From: Bacteroidota bacterium
Lineage (GTDB): Bacteria > Bacteroidota > Bacteroidia > Bacteroidales > UBA1556
Reading direction: 5' to 3'
Length of the DNA stretch: 5,977 nt
NCBI GenBank assembly: GCA_003973505.1
Contig: QNXT01000076.1
Span: forward strand, 1-5,977
Positions 1 to 5,884 of this stretch are shown in pieces. The notes under the pieces are model-generated. The model was not told where the DNA came from. It saw only the letters and a list, made by a program, of their open reading frames with translations, and made no database searches. A program made the position numbers and the translations under genes. Numbering within the stretch: position 1 is the stretch's first letter; each line of letters starts with the position of its first letter.

Positions 1-1721
1 GTGATAACGTAGGTGATGTTGCCGGTATGGGTGCTGACCTTTTCGAGTCATTCGTAGGTTCTATTATTGCAACCATGGTTTTGGGAGCAATTTTCTTTAA
101 TCTTCCTGCATTCGAAGGCTTCAAATTGGGAGCTGTAATTCTTCCTTTGGCACTTGCCGCTGCAGGTATCGTGATTTCTGTTTTTGGAACTTTCTTTGTG
201 AAAGTAAAAGAAGGAGGAAACCCTCAAACTGCACTAAATATGGGAGAATTTCTTTCAGCAGGACTAATGATTGTCGTTTCCTATTTTATGATTGATGCCT
301 TCCTTCCTACCAAATGGCATTACAGTGGACATGATTATACATCTCTAGGTGTATTTATAGCAACTATTGTTGGTCTTGTGGCTGGTTTAGGTGTAGGTAA
401 AATCACTGAATATTATACTGGAACAGGAACAAAACCTGTTACTTCTATTACACGTCAGTCTGTAACCGGACCTGCAACCAACATTATTGCTGGTTTGGGT
501 GTGGGTATGATGTCAACCGCAGTTCCTATTTTATTAATTGCAACTGCTATTATTCTTTCATACTACTATGCAGGTCTTTATGGTATTGCAATTGCAGCTG
601 TGGGAATGCTTGCAAACACAGGTATCCAATTAGCTGTTGATGCTTACGGTCCTATTTCAGATAATGCTGGAGGAATTGCTGAGATGGCTGATCTTCCAAA
701 AGAAGTTCGTCAACGTACTGATAAATTAGATGCTGTAGGTAATACTACTGCTGCTATCGGTAAAGGTTTTGCCATTGCTTCTGCAGCACTTACTGCATTA
801 GCTCTTTTCTCTGCATTTATGCAACAAGCAAACATCAACTCTATCGATATTTCTAAATCAACTGTAATGGCTGGTTTATTAGTGGGTGGTATGCTTCCAT
901 TTGTATTCTCTGCTTTGGCAATGAATGCTGTGGGTCGTGCTGCAATGGCTATGATTGAAGAGGTTCGTCGTCAGTTCCAAACAATTCCTGCCTTGAAAGA
1001 TGCATTGGTAATCATGAAAAAATACGATTCAGATTTATCAAAAGCAACAAAAGAGGAAATGGAAATTTTCGACAAAGCTGATGGCGTTGCTGAATATGAG
1101 AAATGTGTAGCAATATCTACTCAAGCATCCATTAAAGAAATGGTTGTTCCTGGTGTAATGGCAATTATTACTCCTGTATTATTCGGTTTCTTAGGAGGAC
1201 CTGAAATGCTTGGTGGACTACTTGCAGGTGTTACTGTAACAGGTGTATTGATGGCAATCTTCCAATCAAATGCTGGTGGTGCATGGGATAATGCTAAGAA
1301 AATGGTGGAAGACGGTATCGAGGTTGATGGCGTTAAATATGGAAAAGGATCAGAGGTGCATAAAGCAGCTGTTGTGGGTGATACCGTAGGTGACCCATTT
1401 AAAGATACTTCCGGACCATCATTGAATATTCTTTTGAAATTGATGTCGGTTGTGGCATTGGTTATTGCTCCAAGTATTGCTTTGGATCTTCCTGAAGTAA
1501 ATGCTGCTGCTGATGCTCAAATTGGTAACGAAGTTAAGGTTGAGCAAACTATTGAAGTAAAAGCTACAACGAATGATGATGGAACAAAAACGGTAGAAAC
1601 TACTACAACTACTACCGAAGTAAAAGCTGACGGAACTGAAGAAACCACCAAAGAAGTTGTGGTGGAAGAAAAAGATTTGGATGCTGAAATTGAAAAAACG
1701 ATTGAATCAGAGACTAAGTAA
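1..1721 (+). CDS. hppA: Membrane-bound K+-dependent ion-translocating pyrophosphatase (3' part, N-terminus outside window)
   Basis: Inner-membrane pump that couples PPi hydrolysis to export of Na+ and/or H+. The gene is cut at its 5' end: codons run in frame from position 3 ([16 protein letters not shown]), so the ATG at 27 is internal. The hallmark PPi/Mg-binding stretches [12 protein letters not shown] (about 642-677) and [14 protein letters not shown] (1377-1418) are present. About eleven hydrophobic segments fit TM6-TM16 of the 16-helix fold. [10 protein letters not shown] (738-767) has Ala where K+-independent enzymes have Lys, so this should be the K+-dependent type. The gate pair Asp (36-38) and Glu (45-47) in DLFE matches the Na+-PPase-like arrangement, and the TM16 gate Lys is at 1437-1439. 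Some Na+,H+- and H+-pumping subfamilies share these residues, and the deciding residues lie upstream, so the pumped ion is undecided. After the last helix there is an atypical, roughly 75-residue Thr/Glu/Lys/Val-rich tail (from about 1491). Confidence 0.96.
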   Translation, partial: DNVGDVAGMGADLFESFVGSIIATMVLGAIFFNLPAFEGFKLGAVILPLALAAAGIVISVFGTFFVKVKEGGNPQTALNMGEFLSAGLMIVVSYFMIDAFLPTKWHYSGHDYTSLGVFIATIVGLVAGLGVGKITEYYTGTGTKPVTSITRQSVTGPATNIIAGLGVGMMSTAVPILLIATAIILSYYYAGLYGIAIAAVGMLANTGIQLAVDAYGPISDNAGGIAEMADLPKEVRQRTDKLDAVGNTTAAIGKGFAIASAALTALALFSAFMQQANINSIDISKSTVMAGLLVGGMLPFVFSALAMNAVGRAAMAMIEEVRRQFQTIPALKDALVIMKKYDSDLSKATKEEMEIFDKADGVAEYEKCVAISTQASIKEMVVPGVMAIITPVLFGFLGGPEMLGGLLAGVTVTGVLMAIFQSNAGGAWDNAKKMVEDGIEVDGVKYGKGSEVHKAAVVGDTVGDPFKDTSGPSLNILLKLMSVVALVIAPSIALDLPEVNAAADAQIGNEVKVEQTIEVKATTNDDGTKTVETTTTTTEVKADGTEETTKEVVVEEKDLDAEIEKTIESETK

Positions 1722-1742
1722 GTTCTCTCATTTATAATATTG

Positions 1743-1777
1743 AAGGCCATTTGTTATTTAACGGATGGCCTTTTTTT
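1743..1777 (+). terminator. Rho-independent terminator of hppA
   Basis: AAGGCCAT (1743-1750) pairs with ATGGCCTT (1765-1772). The stem extends inward by two G-T wobbles and two Watson-Crick pairs to a 6-nt loop (TATTTA). It is followed by an uninterrupted T run to 1777. It lies 21 nt after the hppA stop and separates hppA from the next gene. Confidence 0.9.
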
Positions 1778-1840
1778 ATTTTCTATTTTATTGTTCTACG
1801 AAAACAAAACAATAAACCCTGCTACTATTTCTAATTTTTT

Positions 1841-1848
1841 TATCTTCG
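1841..1848 (+). promoter_or_regulatory. Possible Bacteroidota-type -7 element upstream of the repeat-protein gene
   Basis: TATCTTCG differs at one position from the Bacteroidota -7 consensus TAnnTTTG and lies 25 nt before the ATG at 1873. No TTTG-like -33 element is visible about 20 nt upstream, so the call rests on the -7 match and on its place between a terminator and a gene start. Confidence 0.4.
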
Positions 1849-1872
1849 TTGTGCTAATAAAATACTAAAATC

Positions 1873-2304
1873 ATGGCAAAGGGAAAACGCAAAGAACTAT
1901 TTGAATATGATGCAAAGATTTTAATTGCCTTAGGAGAAGCAATTAACCGAAATGTCAAAATCCACAATTGGCTACTGAAAAATGGCTACCCTGAATTGGC
2001 CGCATTTGCTGCAGCGTTACAAGCTGATGAAGCGGCTTTCACCTGGTTAATGACTCATGGATTTAATCATCTTGCTGCATTTTGTAATGCAGTAGATAAT
2101 GATGAACAGGCTAAATCATGGCTTATCCAACATAAGTTTAATTTTCTATTGGCTCTTCTAGATGCCATAGAAGAAAATCCCCAAGCTATGGCTTGGTTGC
2201 GAAAACATGATTTGAAAATTTTTGTGGTGATTGTTCAAAAAATTAAAGAGCTAAAAGATCAGCAGCATCGCGACTATAGTGATTATCATAGTATTCATTT
2301 TTAA
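1873..2304 (+). CDS. Hypothetical protein of five 25-residue helical repeats
   Basis: I do not recognise the family. The 143-aa protein has no signal peptide or clear membrane segment, starts basic (MAKGKRKE) and is probably cytoplasmic. Its core is a tandem repeat of exactly 25 residues. Trp33, Trp58, Trp83 and Trp108 each open a unit of the form W-L-x4-[YFL]-x2-[LF]-[AVL]-x-[FLI]-x2-A/Q-[LIV]-x2-[D/N]-x. A diverged first unit (about residues 8-32, without the Trp) aligns with the rest. Each unit reads as two short amphipathic helices, which suggests a small alpha-solenoid and so a binding or scaffold role; that is inference. The tail after about residue 125 is polar and charged (KDQQHRDYSDYHS). 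The gene stands alone: a terminator precedes it and a heptad array begins directly after its stop codon. The ATG has no Shine-Dalgarno, which is usual in this phylum. Regular periodicity and a full-length frame argue that it is a real gene. Confidence 0.85.
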   Translation: MAKGKRKELFEYDAKILIALGEAINRNVKIHNWLLKNGYPELAAFAAALQADEAAFTWLMTHGFNHLAAFCNAVDNDEQAKSWLIQHKFNFLLALLDAIEENPQAMAWLRKHDLKIFVVIVQKIKELKDQQHRDYSDYHSIHF

Positions 2305-2389
2305 GTTACGAGTTTTTAGTTACGAGTTACGAGTTACAAATTACAAGTGACGAGTTATGAGTTACGAGTTGTTTAGTTAGGAGTTGACT
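2305..2389 (+). repeat. Heptanucleotide tandem array, GTTACGA-type, 12 units
   Basis: Starting at the base after the TAA of the preceding gene, the sequence divides into twelve consecutive units. All are 7 nt except one of 8 nt (2368-2375). Four are exactly GTTACGA (2305, 2319, 2326, 2361); the others include GTTACAA, ATTACAA, GTGACGA, GTTATGA, GTTAGGA and GTTTTTA. Written in another phase the unit is GAGTTAC. Because 7 is not a multiple of 3, and because it follows a stop codon, it is non-coding. Unit divergence suggests an old array with past slippage. Its function is unknown. Confidence 0.9.
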
Positions 2390-2494
2390 GTTTCATAGAT
2401 TTATTGAACTATAGAATCTTGAGATTGTAAAACTCTGAGCTTGGTTTCCTCTGTGTTTGACAATTGACAAAGCTTAAAAACTCCTAAAATCCCC

Positions 2495-2526
2495 TTTCAA
2501 AATACAAGCTTATTTACCTAACTTTG
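2495..2526 (+). promoter_or_regulatory. Probable recF promoter (Bacteroidota type)
   Basis: TAACTTTG (2519-2526) is a full match to the -7 consensus TAnnTTTG. It is preceded, with a 20-nt spacer, by TTTC (2495-2498), one base from the -33 element TTTG. Transcription would begin a few bases after 2526, leaving a leader of roughly 20 nt before the recF ATG at 2552. The rest of the 2390-2551 gap is AT-rich and shows only a tandem TTGACAA pair at 2457-2470. Confidence 0.7.
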
Positions 2527-2551
2527 CAATCTCATTTTTCGACATTGTTTT

Positions 2552-3655
2552 ATGCAACTCAACAAACTCCAATTAATCAACTTTAAGAATTACGCCGAAA
2601 GCATTTTCGAGTTTTCGCAGCGCATAAATATTTTCGTTGGTGACAATGGAGCGGGCAAAACAAATGTATTGGATGCTATTTATTATAACTCATTCTGTAA
2701 AAGCTACTTCAACCCTATCGACTCCCAAAATATTCGACATAGCGAGGACTTCTTTTCCATAAAAGGAACATACCAAAATGCAAATGAATCCAAGGATGAA
2801 ATACTCGTTGTGGTTAAACGAAACGACCGAAAACGAGTAAAACTGAACAGCAAAGAATATAGTCGTTTGGCCGACCATATCGGTTTATTTCCATTGGTAA
2901 TGATTAGTCCGTCAGATAGTAATTTAATCTATGGCGGAAGTGACGAGCGACGCAAATACATTGATGGTGTGATATCGCAATTCGACAAGCATTATCTTGA
3001 CACATTGCTCAATTATAATAAGGTGCTTCAACATCGCAATGCATTACTAAAAGCGTTTAGTTTAAATCGCTCCATGGATCAATCGACCATTGAAATATGG
3101 AACCAAAAAATGTGCTTTTTAGGAAGTCAGATATTTGAAAAACGAAAAGAATTTTTAGAGGAATTCATCCCCATTATATCACATTATTATCAGTTTATTA
3201 GTAATGAACACGAAGAAGTAGGTATTGAATACCGTTCACAATTGCATGAGCAAAAATTTTGTGATTTATTAAACGAACGGTTCGAAAAAGACCTTGCCTT
3301 GCGTCATAGTAGTGCGGGTATTCATCGCGACGATTTAGTATTTACCATCAATGGTTTCCCTTTACGCAAATACGGATCGCAAGGACAACAGAAGTCATTT
3401 TTGATTGCGCTTAAAATTGCACAATTTGAATACACAAAAAATAAAAAAGGTTTCAAACCCTTACTCCTACTCGACGATATTTTTGACAAACTAGATTATA
3501 AACGAGTTCGACAATTGATGAAACTAGTCAGCCGAAATGAGTTTGGACAAATTTTCGTAACCGATACCAATAAGGAGCGCGTAGAACGAATTTTCAAAGA
3601 TATAGAAGTAAATCTTACTATTTTTAACATAGAGGAGGGAACAATAAATGCCTAG
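2552..3655 (+). CDS. recF: DNA replication/repair protein RecF
   Basis: RecF is an SMC-like ATPase of the RecFOR pathway. It binds gapped DNA and, with RecO and RecR, helps load RecA at single-strand gaps and stalled forks. At 367 aa it is the usual family length. The start MQLNKLQLINFKNY is the typical RecF N-terminus. Walker A is GDNGAGKTN (residues 30-38), the ABC signature is YGSQGQQKS (274-282), and Walker B is LLLLDD (304-309) followed by the D-loop region IFDKLD. The middle part (about 100-250) corresponds to the helical lobe inserted between the two ATPase halves. All key residues are intact. The start at 2552 follows a good Bacteroidota promoter but no Shine-Dalgarno. The 3' end overlaps the next gene by 8 nt and holds that gene's ribosome binding site, so the two genes are surely co-transcribed. 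Confidence 0.97.
   Translation: MQLNKLQLINFKNYAESIFEFSQRINIFVGDNGAGKTNVLDAIYYNSFCKSYFNPIDSQNIRHSEDFFSIKGTYQNANESKDEILVVVKRNDRKRVKLNSKEYSRLADHIGLFPLVMISPSDSNLIYGGSDERRKYIDGVISQFDKHYLDTLLNYNKVLQHRNALLKAFSLNRSMDQSTIEIWNQKMCFLGSQIFEKRKEFLEEFIPIISHYYQFISNEHEEVGIEYRSQLHEQKFCDLLNERFEKDLALRHSSAGIHRDDLVFTINGFPLRKYGSQGQQKSFLIALKIAQFEYTKNKKGFKPLLLLDDIFDKLDYKRVRQLMKLVSRNEFGQIFVTDTNKERVERIFKDIEVNLTIFNIEEGTINA
3633..3638 (+). promoter_or_regulatory. Strong Shine-Dalgarno for the DUF721 gene, inside recF
   Basis: AGGAGG, within AGAGGAGGGA (3631-3640), lies 9 nt before the ATG at 3648 and inside the last codons of recF. It fixes the downstream start. It is the only strong anti-Shine-Dalgarno match in front of a gene in this window; the other starts have none. 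Confidence 0.8.
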
Positions 3656-3956
3656 AGGAAGTTACCATAGAGAATCCAATGAACAATCATTAGGAGATGC
3701 TATTCAGCATTTTATCAATGCAATGGGTCTTCGACCTAAAATGATTGAAGCAGAAATCATTGCCAACTGGGAAGATATTGTTGGAAAAATGATAGCAAAA
3801 CACACGCTCGACTTAAGTCTTAATAAAAAGAAACTTACCCTAAGATTCGACAATGCCGCTTTGAAACAAGAAATGAGCTACGCCAAAAGTAAACTTATGG
3901 AAAACATCAACAATCGATTCGGTAAAGAAATTGTAGATCAAGTTGTAATCCTATAA
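3648..3956 (+). CDS. DUF721 / DciA-family protein (putative DnaB helicase loader)
   Basis: This 102-aa protein matches the DUF721 (DciA) family. Family members in other bacteria bind DnaB and assist its loading or recruitment where no DnaC/DnaI loader exists. The recognisable core runs from about residue 14 to 102: a helical start (SLGDAIQHFINAMGL), the conserved Trp41 in IANWEDIVGKMIAKHT, then beta strands LTLRFDNAALKQEM and the terminal helix and strand ending KEIVDQVVIL, consistent with a KH-like fold. It is shorter than proteobacterial DciA (roughly 150 aa or more) and lacks their long C-terminal extension, so it is essentially the bare domain. It overlaps recF by 8 nt and dnaB is the next gene, separated by about 310 nt, so its neighbourhood supports a replication role. 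The helicase-loader function is inferred from family and context. A housekeeping role with RecF is the alternative. Confidence 0.88.
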   Translation: MPRGSYHRESNEQSLGDAIQHFINAMGLRPKMIEAEIIANWEDIVGKMIAKHTLDLSLNKKKLTLRFDNAALKQEMSYAKSKLMENINNRFGKEIVDQVVIL

Positions 3957-3968
3957 CACCTAGGCTCA

Positions 3969-4086
3969 TCCTCCCTCCTTTTCCTTTTCCTCGTCCTCTC
4001 TCCTCTTTCCTCTCTCCTCGTCCTCTTTCCTCGTCCTCTTTCCTCTTTCCTCTCTCCTCTTTCCTCTCTCCTCTTTCCTCCCTCCT
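3969..4086. repeat. Homopyrimidine 6-7-nt tandem array, TCCTCTY/TCCTCG type
   Basis: These 118 nt contain no A on the + strand and only three G (3993, 4020, 4033). They parse into about 17 tandem units, mainly TCCTCTT, TCCTCTC and the 6-nt TCCTCG, with TCCTCCC at both ends. On the - strand the units read GAGGAAA and GAGGAGA. Open frames across it on the - strand encode only Glu/Arg/Gly/Lys low complexity and are not genes. It begins 12 nt after the DUF721 stop. A C-rich, G-poor, A-free transcript with many YC dinucleotides would suit Rho binding, and the polypurine-polypyrimidine duplex could adopt H-DNA; both are inferences. Confidence 0.92.
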
Positions 4087-4094
4087 GTGAATAA
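4086..4094 (-). promoter_or_regulatory. DnaA-box-like 9-mer
   Basis: TGTGAATAA on the + strand is TTATTCACA on the - strand, which fits the relaxed DnaA box TTATNCACA. It directly abuts the pyrimidine array and lies about 175 nt upstream of dnaB. It is a single copy, with no cluster, so it is not evidence of an origin. A chance match in about 6 kb is quite possible. Confidence 0.25.
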
Positions 4095-4236
4095 TCTGTC
4101 AACAACCTCTTAATAAGTCCACCAAAATCACATATCATCGGCTAAAATAAAAAAGCCTAAATGTCAAATTCCTGATACCGTTAAAATTACCTCTCATTGC
4201 TTATCAATGTTCAAAAAAAACATAGAATATCCATTA
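4095..4236. other. Remainder of the DUF721-dnaB gap, AT-rich, no gene seen
   Basis: The 311-nt gap between the DUF721 gene and dnaB (3957-4267) holds the pyrimidine array, the DnaA-box-like site, this AT-rich stretch and the dnaB promoter. I see no RNA gene, no small coding frame with support and no convincing intrinsic terminator here. GGCT/AGCC (4140-4143 with 4154-4157) is only a 4-bp stem without a T run. Confidence 0.6.
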
Positions 4237-4263
4237 TTTGGCGGAGCAGTTTCGCTACCTTTG
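4237..4263 (+). promoter_or_regulatory. Probable dnaB promoter overlapping the gene start
   Basis: TACCTTTG (4256-4263) fully matches the Bacteroidota -7 element TAnnTTTG. A TTTG (4237-4240) lies upstream with a 15-nt spacer, shorter than the usual 19-21, so the -33 assignment is weak. Transcription would start near 4268-4271, at or just past the ATG at 4268. That suggests either a leaderless mRNA or a start at a later ATG. Confidence 0.55.
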
Positions 4264-4267
4264 TAGC

Positions 4268-5851
4268 ATGGAAAACAAAGGAATGACAAACTTCAAGAAT
4301 AAGCCCAATTTTGCTACAAACACAAGCAATCAGGCACGAAATACGGCTATGGAATATGGGAAAGTTCCCCCACAAGCAGTAGATTTGGAAGAAGCTGTAT
4401 TGGGTGCAATGATGCTCGAACAACAAGCCGTAAATAAGGTTATCGATATTTTGAAACCTGAAATGTTTTATAAAGAAGCACATCAATATATTTTTGAAGC
4501 CATATTTAAACTATTTGAAGAATCTGAACCTGTAGATATTCTTACCGTAAACCAACGACTTACAAAAAGTGGAAAAATAGAAATCGTTGGAGGTTCATAC
4601 TATATTATGCAACTGACTAACCGTGTTGCATCAGGTGCCAATGCCGAGTTTCATGCTCGTATTATCCAACAAAAATACATTCAAAGAGAACTGATTCGCA
4701 TTTCGTCTGACATTATAAAAGATGCTTTTGAAGAAACTACCGATGTTTTGGAATTGCTTGATAAAGCGGAAAAAAATCTTTTTACGGTAGCTGAAAATAA
4801 CCTTCGTAAATCGGCAATGAATATGGCTGATGTGGTGAAAGAGGCTTTACATAATATTGAAGAAGCTGCTAAGCAAGAGGGAAATATCTCAGGTATTGCT
4901 ACAGGTTTCCACCATTTAGACAATCTTACTTCGGGTTGGCAACCTGCTGACTTAGTAATCCTTGCAGCACGTCCCGGTATGGGAAAAACAGCTTTTGTAC
5001 TTTCCTTAGCACGTAATATTGCTGTCGATTATAAAAAAAGTGTTGCACTTTTTTCCCTTGAGATGTCATCTGTACAACTTGTTACTCGTCTTATCTCATC
5101 GGAAGCAGAGATTAGTGCCGACAAACTAAAAAAAGGAAATCTTACCGATGCTGAATGGGATCATTTGAATAAAAGCATCAGCTCGTTAAACGATGCTAAG
5201 ATATTTATCGATGACACGCCTGCCCTTTCCATTTTTGAGCTTCGAGCCAAAAGTCGTCGATTAAAATCAAAAGAAAATATAGAACTCATTATTATTGACT
5301 ATTTACAGCTGATGACAGCAGGTAATGATAAAGGAGGAAATAGAGAACAAGAAATTAGTACAATTTCACGGGGTTTGAAAGCCTTAGCAAAAGAATTAGA
5401 ACTTCCAATTATTACGCTTTCTCAGCTAAATCGTAGTGTGGAAACACGTGGAGGAGATAAAAAACCTCAACTATCCGACCTACGTGAGTCAGGAGCCATT
5501 GAGCAGGATGCGGATATGGTTTGCTTCCTTTACCGTCCTGGTTATTATAATATTACCGAAGGTGCTGATGGTGAAGCCTACCCTGAGGGTTATACTGAGT
5601 TGATTGTGGCAAAGCACAGAAACGGTGCCCTTGACGATGTAAAACTCACTTTCTTGGGTCAGTTTGCCAAATTTACCAATGCAGTGAGTGGCTTTGGAGC
5701 TAACGACTACTTCGATGCAACATCAAGCAACGTAGCACCCTCACAGGGCATGAGCCCAAATAGTGATTTCGATGCTGAAACACCTACATTAACTATTGGC
5801 TCAAAAATGAATGATGCCCCAATAGATGATGATGATTCCATACCATTTTAG
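4268..5851 (+). CDS. dnaB: Replicative DNA helicase DnaB
   Basis: Hexameric 5'-3' helicase of the replication fork, 527 aa from ATG 4268. After a polar N-terminal stretch (about residues 1-30) comes the DnaB N-terminal domain (PPQAVDLEEAVLGAMMLE through about residue 180), which binds primase and loaders. A linker and the RecA-like motor domain follow. The motor has Walker A ARPGMGKT (234-241), the SLEMS helicase motif, Walker B LIIIDYLQLM (Asp344), LSQLNRSVETR and the motif DLRESGAIEQDADMV, then the AKHRNG arginine-finger region. All catalytic motifs are intact, and I see no intein. The last 55 or so residues are low-complexity and end in DDDDSIPF, much like the acidic tip of SSB. Start choice: the frame is open upstream to a TTG at 4238, but that would read through the promoter. 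ATG 4283 and ATG 4349 (before EYGKVPPQ) are alternatives. The neighbouring DUF721/DciA-type gene is a likely functional partner. Confidence 0.96.
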   Translation: MENKGMTNFKNKPNFATNTSNQARNTAMEYGKVPPQAVDLEEAVLGAMMLEQQAVNKVIDILKPEMFYKEAHQYIFEAIFKLFEESEPVDILTVNQRLTKSGKIEIVGGSYYIMQLTNRVASGANAEFHARIIQQKYIQRELIRISSDIIKDAFEETTDVLELLDKAEKNLFTVAENNLRKSAMNMADVVKEALHNIEEAAKQEGNISGIATGFHHLDNLTSGWQPADLVILAARPGMGKTAFVLSLARNIAVDYKKSVALFSLEMSSVQLVTRLISSEAEISADKLKKGNLTDAEWDHLNKSISSLNDAKIFIDDTPALSIFELRAKSRRLKSKENIELIIIDYLQLMTAGNDKGGNREQEISTISRGLKALAKELELPIITLSQLNRSVETRGGDKKPQLSDLRESGAIEQDADMVCFLYRPGYYNITEGADGEAYPEGYTELIVAKHRNGALDDVKLTFLGQFAKFTNAVSGFGANDYFDATSSNVAPSQGMSPNSDFDAETPTLTIGSKMNDAPIDDDDSIPF

Positions 5852-5884
5852 CAATCTAATTCGAAATAAATAAAACTTTACAAT

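Noticed and set aside
27..29. ATG as the start of hppA
   Set aside because: The frame upstream, from position 3, encodes the conserved DNVGDVAG motif of the family, so this Met is internal.
1517..1750. Open frame on the - strand, 77 aa, Ser/Val-rich
   Set aside because: It is antisense to the Thr-rich tail of hppA and starts inside the terminator; the low complexity mirrors the coding strand.
2305..2389. CRISPR array
   Set aside because: The units are 7 nt and directly adjacent with no spacers, far from the 25-40-nt repeat and spacer layout of CRISPR.
3938..4138. Open frame on the - strand giving a 66-aa Arg/Glu/Gly-rich protein
   Set aside because: It is the translation of the pyrimidine repeat array read on the purine strand; there is no start context and its composition is purely repeat-derived.
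4140..4157. Hairpin GGCT/AGCC as a terminator after the DUF721 gene
   Set aside because: The stem is only four base pairs with an A-rich loop and no T run on the + strand.
4207..4223. Hairpin ATGTT/AACAT upstream of dnaB
   Set aside because: It is a weak 5-bp AT-rich stem expected by chance in this composition, with no T run or other support.
4238..4240. TTG as the start of dnaB
   Set aside because: Using it would translate through the -7 element, and the extra ten residues do not resemble a DnaB N-terminus.
4211..4923. Two open frames on the - strand (4211-4486 and 4681-4923)
   Set aside because: Both are antisense shadows lying over the well-supported dnaB coding sequence, with no domain or start signal of their own.
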